Shown here: positions 1 to 4,897 of the stretch, piece after piece
Layout of the letters: the number at the start of each line of letters is the position of its first letter
Position numbering within the stretch: the stretch's first letter is position 1
NCBI GenBank assembly: GCA_003105225.1
Contig: PQAK01000086.1
Coordinates: 1 to 5,053, forward strand
DNA from: Deltaproteobacteria bacterium
GTDB lineage: Bacteria; Desulfobacterota; Deferrimicrobia; Deferrimicrobiales; Deferrimicrobiaceae
Reading direction: 5' to 3'
Length of the DNA: 5,053 nucleotides
The notes under the pieces: generated by a model
Database searches by the model: none
Seen by the model: only the letters and a program-made list of their open reading frames with translations
Told to the model about the DNA's origin: nothing
Position numbers and translations under genes: made by a program

Positions 1-420
1 AAACTCCTCCGGATCCTCCTGCGGGAGGGCCGCGGTGGTCATCGAAACCGCCGGGTCGTCAAGCAGGGGAGCGATCACCGCGTCGATGACGGAGGGGTGC
101 ATCATCGGCTCGTCGCCCTGCAGGTTGACGATGATCTCCTCGGACAGACCCCTTGCCGTCTCCGCCACCCGGTCCGTCCCCGAGGCGCATTCAGGCGATG
201 TCATCCTCGCCTCCCCCCCGAACTCCCGGACCGCGGAGGCGATGCGCGGGTCGTCGGTAGCCACGAGGACGCGGGTTGCAAACCGGGATTTCCTTGCCTT
301 TTCCCAAACATACCATATCATCGGGCGACCGTCTATTTGGGCCAGGGGCTTGCCCGGCAGCCGGGTGGAGGCGTACCGGGCGGGGATCACGACCGCCGCT
401 CCCTTCGGGGCGGGGCTCAC
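1..420 (-). CDS. kdsB: 3-deoxy-manno-octulosonate cytidylyltransferase (CMP-KDO synthetase), 3' part cut by window edge
   Basis: KdsB activates KDO with CTP to give CMP-KDO in the cytoplasm, for the lipid A inner core. The frame stays open for 140 codons to the window edge, against about 250 residues in E. coli KdsB, so roughly the C-terminal 110 residues lie outside. Visible family motifs are the N-terminal nucleotide-binding segment IPARYASTRLPGKPL (residues 12-26), ATDD (54-57), SGTDR (80-84) and NLQGDEP (99-105), whose Asp103 matches a metal/nucleotide-site residue of the family. The start is GTG at 420-418, chosen because it places the IPAR motif at the usual distance from the N-terminus and overlaps the argC stop as GTGA. 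No good Shine-Dalgarno sequence sits close by, so translation is probably coupled to argC. Identity is secure; only the exact start is uncertain. Confidence 0.95.
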   Translation of the reverse strand, partial: MSPAPKGAAVVIPARYASTRLPGKPLAQIDGRPMIWYVWEKARKSRFATRVLVATDDPRIASAVREFGGEARMTSPECASGTDRVAETARGLSEEIIVNLQGDEPMMHPSVIDAVIAPLLDDPAVSMTTAALPQEDPEEF

Positions 421-1457
421 GGGAAGAGGGGGGCCGAATGGAGCCCCTCCTCCTCGGGGAATCCCGTCATCAGGTTGAAGCACTGCACCGCCGCCCCGGA
501 CGCGCCCTTGACCAGGTTGTCGATGGCGGAAACGACCACCACCCGGCGCCTCTTCTCGTCGGCCCGGACGGCGATATCGCAATAGTTGCTGCCCGCCACG
601 TCCTTCGTGGAGGGAAGGACCTCCGGCGGGCACAGCCGCACGAACGGCTCCTTCCCGTACTGTCTTCGATACGCCGCCTCCACGGCCTCGGGAGTGGCTT
701 TCGCCCGGAGCGTGGCGTAGCAGGTGGCCAGGATCCCCCGGACCATGGGGATCAGGTGGGGGACGAAGGTGATCGACACCTTTTGCCCCGCGGCGAGCGA
801 CAGCTCCTGGTCCATCTCCGGGTTGTGGCGGTGCCTCGGCAACCCGTACGGCCGCACCCCTTCCTCGACCTCGGGGTAATGGAACCCGAGGGACGGACTC
901 CTCCCGCCGCCCGAAACGCCCGTCTTGCAGTCGGCCACGATCCCCTTCCGGTCGATCAGCCCCTCCTTCAGCAGGGGATACAGGCCCAGGATCACCGACG
1001 TGGGGAAGCAGCCGGGGACCGCCGCAAGGCGCGTCTTCCGGAGCGCTTTCCGGTACACCTCGGGCAGGCCGTAGACCGCCCTGGAGCTCAAGGCCGGGCT
1101 CTTGTGCGTGACGCCGTACACCGATTCGTACAGCGGAACGCTGCGGAAACGGAAATCGGCGGAGAGGTCGACGACCGGGATCCCCCGGGAGAGAAGGGCC
1201 TCGGCCACGGGAGCGGAAACGGTATGCGGCAAGGCGAGGAAGGCGGCGTCGAAGTCTGCGGAGAGCATCGCGTCCATCTTGCCGAACGCAATGCCTTCGA
1301 GCCTACCGCGGAAGGGGGAAAACGCCCGGTCGACCGGCTGATCGGAGTACTGCTCCGAGGTGAGCACCGTGATCCTGGCGCGGGGATGGGACAGGAGGAG
1401 CCGGATGAGCTCGAACCCCGTGTATCCCGTCGCGCCGAAGATAGCGACCTTCTTCAT
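417..1457 (-). CDS. argC: N-acetyl-gamma-glutamyl-phosphate reductase
   Basis: ArgC carries out the NADPH-dependent reduction of N-acetyl-glutamyl-5-phosphate to the semialdehyde, the third step of arginine synthesis, in the cytoplasm. The 346-residue length is normal for the family. The N-terminal Rossmann fold begins with FGATGYTG (residues 7-14). The catalytic cysteine is Cys150 in VPGCFPTS, followed by KTGVSGGGRSP (178-188) and the HRHNPE segment (209-214) that carries the active-site histidine, probably His211. The C-terminal cofactor segment DNLVKGASGAAVQ is present. The ATG at 1457 has an AAGGAG ribosome site at 1464-1469 with 6-nt spacing, which fixes the start. It lies 206 nt after rpsI, beyond that operon's terminator, and its stop overlaps the kdsB start by 4 nt. 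Its own promoter must lie in the repeat-filled leader or transcription must read through. No anomaly is seen in the protein. Confidence 0.97.
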   Translation of the reverse strand: MKKVAIFGATGYTGFELIRLLLSHPRARITVLTSEQYSDQPVDRAFSPFRGRLEGIAFGKMDAMLSADFDAAFLALPHTVSAPVAEALLSRGIPVVDLSADFRFRSVPLYESVYGVTHKSPALSSRAVYGLPEVYRKALRKTRLAAVPGCFPTSVILGLYPLLKEGLIDRKGIVADCKTGVSGGGRSPSLGFHYPEVEEGVRPYGLPRHRHNPEMDQELSLAAGQKVSITFVPHLIPMVRGILATCYATLRAKATPEAVEAAYRRQYGKEPFVRLCPPEVLPSTKDVAGSNYCDIAVRADEKRRRVVVVSAIDNLVKGASGAAVQCFNLMTGFPEEEGLHSAPLFP

Positions 1458-1473
1458 GGAATTCTCCTTGAGA

Positions 1474-1486
1474 GGGGAGCGTCCCC
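1474..1486 (-). other. Small GC hairpin in the argC leader
   Basis: A 5-bp stem (GGGGA at 1474-1478 with TCCCC at 1482-1486) closes a 3-nt loop. It ends 4 nt upstream of the argC ribosome site at 1464-1469. In the argC mRNA it could limit or set ribosome access. No T-run follows it, so it is not a terminator. Its core GAGCGTCC also occurs as the reverse complement at 1534-1541, inside the loop of the neighbouring large inverted repeat, so the two could pair with each other. Any regulatory role is inference. Confidence 0.35.
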
Positions 1487-1496
1487 GCCCAGCCTC

Positions 1497-1589
1497 CGGA
1501 AAAACTTAGGGACGTTCTTTAAGTTTTTCCAACGGACGCTCTAAAAACTTAAAGAACGTCCCTAAGTTTTTCCGTCCCCAAGTTTTTCC
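1497..1589. repeat. REP/BIME-like palindromic element: 32-bp perfect inverted repeat plus a tandem half-unit
   Basis: The arms at 1497-1528 and 1543-1574 are exact reverse complements over 32 bp, separated by a 14-nt loop (1529-1542). Each arm can also fold alone: AAAAACTTA at 1500-1508 pairs with TAAGTTTTT at 1520-1528, and the right arm does the same at 1543-1551 with 1563-1571. A 16-bp unit (minus strand GGAAAAACTTAGGGAC) reads at 1558-1573 and again with one mismatch at 1574-1589, and in inverted orientation at 1498-1513. The octamer AAAAACTT or its complement thus appears five times in 93 bp. It is AT-rich in a GC-rich setting. No transposase is present. This is the form expected of REP/BIME or MITE-like elements mobilised in trans by a single-strand transposase such as a RAYT. 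The repeats are certain; the class is inferred. Confidence 0.85.
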
Positions 1590-1627
1590 AAAAAAAAGGG
1601 GAAGGCAGCAGCAGCGGCCTTCCCCTT
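1590..1627 (-). terminator. Intrinsic terminator of the rplM-rpsI operon
   Basis: Read on the minus strand, an 11-bp perfect stem (1617-1627 with 1596-1606, core AAGGGGAAGGC) closes a 10-nt CAG-rich loop and runs into eight T residues (1597-1590). It begins 36 nt after the rpsI stop. The plus strand has no T-run on the other side, so termination is expected only for minus-strand transcripts. The U-tract directly abuts the palindromic repeat at 1497-1589. Confidence 0.9.
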
Positions 1628-1663
1628 CGGGAATCGTTCGGAAGGGCGTCTCGCCCTCCTGCT

Positions 1664-2059
1664 TTACCGCTTGGAGAACTGGAACCGTTTCCTCGCTCCC
1701 GGGCGCCCGTATTTCTTGCGTTCCTTGATCCGCGCATCCCGCGTCAGGAAGCCCGCGCGCTTCAGCACGGTGCGCAGCTCGGGATTCTCCGCCTGCAGCG
1801 CCTTGGCCAGGCCGTATTTCACGGACTCCGCCTGGGCCGCCTGCCCTCCTCCGTTGACGTTGACCTCCACGTCGACCGACTGCCGCTTGCCGGTGAGCAC
1901 CAGCGGCTGCACGGCGACCGCCCGCAGCGCGAGAACCGGAAAGTAGTTTTCGAACTCCCGCCCGTTGACGCTGATCCTGCCGCTGCCCGACCTCACGTAG
2001 ACCCGGGCGATGGCCGTTTTCCGTTTCCCCGTCGCGTAGACTTTCGCCGCCTGTGCCAT
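1664..2059 (-). CDS. rpsI: 30S ribosomal protein S9 (uS9)
   Basis: S9 binds the 3' major domain of 16S rRNA, and its C-terminal tail reaches the P-site tRNA. The product is 131 residues, a normal length. It shows ATGKRKTAIARVYV (residues 9-22), the family signature around GGGQAAQAESVKYGLAKAL (70-88), and the basic tail ending in QFSKR, whose terminal SKR is the conserved tRNA-contacting end. The ATG at 2059 is chosen because it begins the standard S9 N-terminus and has an AGGAGAGG ribosome site at 2071-2078. That site overlaps the rplM stop codon (TAG at 2077-2079), so the two genes are tightly linked with a 17-nt gap. The reading frame stays open upstream to about 2596, but that stretch overlaps rplM in another frame and is not part of S9. 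Confidence 0.97.
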   Translation of the reverse strand: MAQAAKVYATGKRKTAIARVYVRSGSGRISVNGREFENYFPVLALRAVAVQPLVLTGKRQSVDVEVNVNGGGQAAQAESVKYGLAKALQAENPELRTVLKRAGFLTRDARIKERKKYGRPGARKRFQFSKR

Positions 2060-2076
2060 ATCGGTTCGATCCTCTC

Positions 2077-2517
2077 CTATTCGTTGACCGCCAGCGCCTT
2101 GGGCTGCTGGGCCTTGTGGGGGTGGTCGGGTCCCGCGTACACCTTGAGTTTCGTGAACAGCCGGTCGCCCAGCCGGGTCTTGGGCAGCATCCCGCGGACC
2201 GCCCATTCGACGAGCCGCTCCGGGTGTTTCGAGGCGAGCACCTTCTCCGGAGTCGTGGACTTGAGCCCCCCCATGAATCCCGTGTGGCGGTAGTACGTCT
2301 TCTCCGCCATCTTCTTTCCGGTCAGCTTCACCTTGTCCGCGTTGACCACGATGACGTATCCGCCGATGTCGGCGTTGGGGGTGAACGTCGGCTTGTTCTT
2401 CCCGCGCAGGACATCGGCTACTTTCGTGGCGATGCGCCCGAGGACCTTGTCCCTGGCGTCCACCACGTACCATTCCTGGTCGGCAGCCTCTCTCGTGAAA
2501 TACTCGGTCTTCTTCAT
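2077..2517 (-). CDS. rplM: 50S ribosomal protein L13 (uL13)
   Basis: L13 is an early-assembly 23S rRNA-binding protein of the large subunit. The product is 146 residues (E. coli 142). It has the typical N-terminal WYVVDARDKVLGRIAT (residues 16-31), the VNADKVKLTGKK strand (58-69), YYRHTGFMGG (75-84), and the family signature VRGMLPKTRLGDRLFTKLKVY (107-127) followed by HPHKAQ (132-137). The ATG at 2517 gives the standard MKKT-type N-terminus, with AAAGG at 2527-2531 as a modest ribosome site 9 nt away. It is the first gene of the rplM-rpsI operon, with a candidate promoter just upstream. In E. coli, L13 represses its own operon; a comparable leader structure is not evident in the short leader here. 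Confidence 0.97.
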   Translation of the reverse strand: MKKTEYFTREAADQEWYVVDARDKVLGRIATKVADVLRGKNKPTFTPNADIGGYVIVVNADKVKLTGKKMAEKTYYRHTGFMGGLKSTTPEKVLASKHPERLVEWAVRGMLPKTRLGDRLFTKLKVYAGPDHPHKAQQPKALAVNE

Positions 2518-2550
2518 CGGCGCAAACCTTTCCCCTGAAAATCAAAGGGT

Positions 2551-2581
2551 ATATTAAAGCCCAGGAGACGTCCACCGTCAA
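2551..2581 (-). promoter_or_regulatory. Candidate sigma70-type promoter for rplM-rpsI
   Basis: On the minus strand a TTGACG box (2576-2581) is followed by TAATAT (2551-2556) with a 19-bp spacer; TTAATA, offset by one base, gives 18 bp. The spacer is slightly long, but the pair stands out in a GC-rich region and lies 34-64 nt upstream of the rplM start. It falls inside the 122-nt gap after the second secreted-protein gene. I see no strong intrinsic terminator in that gap: only short GC stems around 2590-2640, without a T-run. Read-through from upstream is therefore possible. Confidence 0.55.
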
Positions 2582-2639
2582 GGGGAAAGTGACCACCCCG
2601 TTCCCGGTTTCGCCGCAGAGGCGCTTGACCCCGGGCGTG

Positions 2640-3173
2640 TCACGGCATCGCCTGCTTGTAGGAGAACTTGCCGGTCTTGCCGTCGACGAGCACGCTGACG
2701 TCGCCCTTCCGGATCCCGCCGCTCACGCTCCAGTACACGCCGGGGCTCTTGGTGGCCTGGCCCATCATCATGAGCGACATGGGCGTCTTGCCCTTGATCT
2801 TGAGGCCGCTCTTCCTGGCTTCGGCCATGGCCTTGTCGCTGTCCACGAACTCGCCGACCGCATCCCTGACGTACGGATTGACTTCGAGCGTCTCTACGAC
2901 CTTGCCTCCCTTCACGTCCACCGTGTATCCCCGCTTCGACTTGGGCGAGTAATACATGTAGCCCCACTTCGCCGCCTTGCCGTCGGCGTCGGCCTGCAAC
3001 GTCGAGACGTTCACCAATACCGCGTCCTTCTGCCACTGCTGCGCCGCGGTAGCGGCGGATGCGAAACCGGCCTTGGCCGTCGTGTCCGCGGCGGTAGCCG
3101 CGGAAGCGGCAAGCAACGCGGCAAGTGCGACGGCAACGGCAATTCGGGGACGCGCCACCGGATGCCGGATCAT
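2640..3173 (-). CDS. Secreted PepSY-like hypothetical protein without cysteines (paralogue 2)
   Basis: Not recognised as a named family. The product is 177 residues. It begins with a basic N-region and an Ala/Val-rich hydrophobic core (about residues 11-28) ending near ATAAD, a clear Sec signal peptide, so the mature protein of about 149 residues should be periplasmic or secreted. The mature part has Trp47, STLQADADGKAAKWGYMYYSPK (about 57-78, alternating strands), VDVKGGKVVE (85-94), EFVDSDKAMAEARKSG (108-123), a Met-rich MSLMMM (132-137) and a C-terminal VDGKTGKF (163-170). This layout, a helix then a strand ending in a VDxxTG-like turn, loosely recalls PepSY domains; that is inference. It contains no cysteine. 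The ATG at 3173 has a near-perfect AGGAGGTGA ribosome site (3177-3185), predicting strong translation. It follows its apparent paralogue by 121 nt and is probably co-transcribed with it. Function unknown. Confidence 0.85.
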   Translation of the reverse strand: MIRHPVARPRIAVAVALAALLAASAATAADTTAKAGFASAATAAQQWQKDAVLVNVSTLQADADGKAAKWGYMYYSPKSKRGYTVDVKGGKVVETLEVNPYVRDAVGEFVDSDKAMAEARKSGLKIKGKTPMSLMMMGQATKSPGVYWSVSGGIRKGDVSVLVDGKTGKFSYKQAMP

Positions 3174-3294
3174 GGGTCACCTCCTGCAAGCGATTTTCGC
3201 GGTTCGAGTTTCCCCTTTCAACCTGCGGCACCTGGCCGTATCCGGGACCCGGTGGGCGATCGTTTCGGACCGTCGGATTCGGCGGGTCCTGTCC

Positions 3295-3831
3295 TTACAA
3301 TTCGCCCGAGAGACGCATGAGGAACGTTCCGGACTTCGCGTCCACGCACCAGCCGCGCATCACGGACTTTGCGGGATCGAAGTCCTTCGCGCTGCTCACG
3401 TTCCAGCACTCTTTGTCTTTGGCCAGCCTGTCCTTGGAACGGCTGAGCATCATCGAGTTGTCGTCCTTGTCCGGCTGGAAACCGGCTTTCATCGCCTGCT
3501 GCATCGCAATCGGACTGTCGACGAACTTGGTTGATATCGGCTTGTTGGGGATGCACGATCCCAAGTCGATGAGGTTGAGCGGCATGCCTTTGATGATCTG
3601 TATCCGCACACACTTCCCGGCCTTCGGGGAATGGAAGGAGTACTGCCACACCCGTGATTTTCCGGTCGCATCCGCCAGGGGCGTGGAGATCGTTTCCAGC
3701 TTTGCATCCGGCATCCATTTCGCCGCCGCTTGCAGCGCCTGCGCAAGCCCGGCATTCGCGGTGTCGTCGGCCGCGGCCGGCACGGCGGCGACAAGAACGA
3801 TCCACCCGATGAACAGCAGCGTTTTCCCCAT
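3295..3831 (-). CDS. Secreted PepSY-like hypothetical protein with four cysteines (paralogue 1)
   Basis: Not recognised as a named family. The product is 178 residues. A short signal peptide (MGKT, then a hydrophobic core, ending PAAA about residue 21 before DDT) predicts export. The mature part aligns by eye with the next gene: KWMPDAKLETIST (38-50) then LADATGK, WQYSFHSPK (62-70), FVDSPIAMQQAMKAGF (103-118), SMML (126-129), CWNVSS (142-147) and WCVDAKSGTF (161-170). It carries four cysteines (74, 93, 142, 162) absent from the paralogue, which could form two disulfides in the periplasm or bind a ligand. The start at ATG 3831 is preferred over an upstream in-frame one at 3867 because AAGGAGG (3838-3844) sits 6 nt before it and because it gives a compact signal peptide. 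It is the first gene of the pair, after a 312-nt spacer behind truA. The partly helical PepSY-like reading is tentative and function is unknown. Confidence 0.85.
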   Translation of the reverse strand: MGKTLLFIGWIVLVAAVPAAADDTANAGLAQALQAAAKWMPDAKLETISTPLADATGKSRVWQYSFHSPKAGKCVRIQIIKGMPLNLIDLGSCIPNKPISTKFVDSPIAMQQAMKAGFQPDKDDNSMMLSRSKDRLAKDKECWNVSSAKDFDPAKSVMRGWCVDAKSGTFLMRLSGEL

Positions 3832-3837
3832 GTCCGC

Positions 3838-3844
3838 CCTCCTT
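3838..3844 (-). promoter_or_regulatory. Ribosome binding site that decides the start of paralogue 1
   Basis: AAGGAGG on the minus strand with 6-nt spacing to the ATG at 3831. The alternative in-frame start at 3867 would add 12 residues (MGGPRQFARRAD) in front of the signal peptide, and this ribosome site would then lie inside the coding region. The shorter form is therefore chosen. Confidence 0.8.
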
Positions 3845-4006
3845 GCGAATTGGCGCGGTCCGCCCACCCGGCCCCGGCGCCGGGCCCTGCGCCTGCCCTG
3901 CAGGTTTCGATCAACGTGAGCGTAAGCCTGTAGACGTTGTTGTTTTCGTCCGCCGATCGACGCATCGACGGCCGAAGGGGACGGTTGCGGCGTTCCCCGC
4001 AGGTTG

Positions 4007-4036
4007 ATACGTTACTGGAATAATAAAACAACGTAT
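4007..4036. promoter_or_regulatory. Inverted repeat around an AT-rich -10-like box (candidate operator)
   Basis: ATACGTT (4007-4013) and AACGTAT (4030-4036) are exact reverse complements separated by 16 nt, so their centres are 23 bp apart, about two helical turns. The spacer holds the minus-strand TATTAT. This arrangement would suit a dimeric regulator covering a promoter of the downstream secreted-protein genes. A 7-bp match over this distance can occur by chance, so this is only a candidate. Confidence 0.3.
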
Positions 4037-4143
4037 TGTTTCGACGATATCCCCACGGTAAGTGAATTCTTCGAGCCAGTCAAGAAAATCCACACTGCTG
4101 CTGCAGGCTGGCTTTTATCGCCAAACGTGCCGCAAGGAAGACA

Positions 4144-4893
4144 TCAAGCGTGGATCCTGTAGGCGATCTTCCACAAGAACAGCCCGCGGGCGGGGGCGGT
4201 GGGGCCCGCCTCCGACCGGTCCCGCAGGGAAAACAATTCCCGCACCCGTTCGGGGGGATATTTGCCCTTCCCTATGTCCACCAGCGTCCCCACCAGGTTT
4301 CGGACCATGTGCCGCAGGAAACCGCCACCGGTGATTGAGATGTAATGGAGTGCAGGGGAAAGCTCGCCCCACTCCGCCCGGAAGATCGTCCGCACGGTCG
4401 TCTTCGCCGTGCAGCCCTGGCCGCGGAAGGAGGTGAAATCGTGCTCCCCCACCAGGTGGTCCAGCCCTTCCCGGACTGCGGCACGGTCGAGAGGCTTTTC
4501 GATGTGCCAGGCGTGGCGAAAAAAAAAGGGGGAGGCGACGGGATCAAGATACAGAAAATACCGGTACTCTTTCCCGCTTGCATGGCGCCGCGCGTCGAAT
4601 GAGGGGGGAACCTCCTCGGCGGAGAGGATGCGGATATCGGGGGGGAGCAGCGCGTTCCCCCCCCGAAGGATCGTCTCCAGCGGCCGGACGCCCGAATCGG
4701 CGAAGTCGGCCACCTGCTCCCGGGCGTGCACCCCCGCATCGGTGCGTCCCGCCCCCCGCAGCTTTACGCTCTCCTGGAGGACCCGGCCCAGCGCCGCTTC
4801 CGTGACCGACTGGATCGTCGGTCCGTTCGGCTGGACCTGGAACCCCAGGTACGCGGTCCCGTCGTAGGCCAGCGTCAGCTTGACGCGACGCAA
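4144..4893 (-). CDS. truA: tRNA pseudouridine(38-40) synthase TruA
   Basis: TruA converts uridines 38-40 of the tRNA anticodon arm to pseudouridine in the cytoplasm. The 249 residues match the family length. It shows LAYDGTAYLGFQ (residues 8-19), the catalytic motif GRTDAGVHA with nucleophile Asp52, FDARRHASGKEYRYFL (99-114), GGGFLRHMVRNLVGTL (189-204) and the C-terminal GPTAPARGLFL (230-240). The start is taken as TTG at 4893-4891: the conserved RRVKLTLAYDG begins at once after it, no ATG or GTG is available nearby, and the frame upstream runs through the asd end to a stop without a better start. No strong ribosome site is seen; only 4 nt separate it from the asd stop, which suggests translational coupling. 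A nine-A tract (4519-4527) encodes Phe123-125 and a G7/C8 inverted repeat (4638-4665) lies in the coding region. The frame is intact across both. Confidence 0.95.
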   Translation of the reverse strand: MRRVKLTLAYDGTAYLGFQVQPNGPTIQSVTEAALGRVLQESVKLRGAGRTDAGVHAREQVADFADSGVRPLETILRGGNALLPPDIRILSAEEVPPSFDARRHASGKEYRYFLYLDPVASPFFFRHAWHIEKPLDRAAVREGLDHLVGEHDFTSFRGQGCTAKTTVRTIFRAEWGELSPALHYISITGGGFLRHMVRNLVGTLVDIGKGKYPPERVRELFSLRDRSEAGPTAPARGLFLWKIAYRIHA

Positions 4894-4897
4894 CGGG

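Larger units (their letters stand above)
3832..4143 (-). other. 312-nt intergenic spacer, probable control region of the secreted-protein pair
   Basis: I see no convincing gene here. An AT-rich island at about 4014-4040 carries TATTAT (minus strand, 4020-4025), which could serve as a -10 box, but no good -35 box lies 17 bp upstream. It is flanked by the 7-bp inverted repeat ATACGTT/AACGTAT (4007-4013 and 4030-4036). A TTGACT box at 4078-4083 could be a -35, but the hexamer 17 bp on (TACCGT) is poor. Downstream, towards the gene, are an imperfect GGGGA/TCCCC hairpin (3977-3998), an imperfect CCGTCGA/TCGATCGG repeat around 3950-3973 and a 12-bp GC palindrome at 3873-3884. The stretch next to the truA stop shows no clear intrinsic terminator. 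Confidence 0.5.

Noticed and set aside
276..1544. 422-codon open frame on the plus strand opposite argC and kdsB
   Set aside because: It is the antisense shadow of argC in GC-rich DNA, with low-complexity Arg/Gly/Pro-rich composition and no family motif. The minus strand encodes clear ArgC and KdsB.
1497..1589. Possible CRISPR array or tandem toxin/attachment site from the repeated AAAAACTT units
   Set aside because: The units alternate in orientation with no regular spacers, which fits a palindromic REP-like element and not a CRISPR array. No integrase or tRNA gene is nearby for an attachment site.
2060..2596. In-frame upstream extension of rpsI to a 310-residue protein
   Set aside because: The extra part overlaps rplM in a different frame and has shadow-like composition. 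S9 starts at the ATG at 2059 with a good ribosome site.
2589..3534. Several long plus-strand open frames opposite the secreted-protein genes
   Set aside because: They overlap each other and the two genes with signal peptides and strong ribosome sites. They look like antisense shadows.
3873..3884. 12-bp perfect GC palindrome upstream of the secreted pair
   Set aside because: It leaves no loop for an RNA hairpin and is made only of G and C in a GC-rich stretch, so chance is a sufficient explanation.
3911..4093. Short minus-strand reading frame (60 codons, GTG start) in the truA spacer
   Set aside because: There is no ribosome site and no recognisable motif. Its second half is Arg/Thr-rich and it spans the probable control region; likely chance.
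4120..4131. GGCACG...GGC on the minus strand, resembling a sigma54 -24/-12 site
   Set aside because: The GG to GC spacing is too short (needs 10 nt between them) and the TTGC box is absent.
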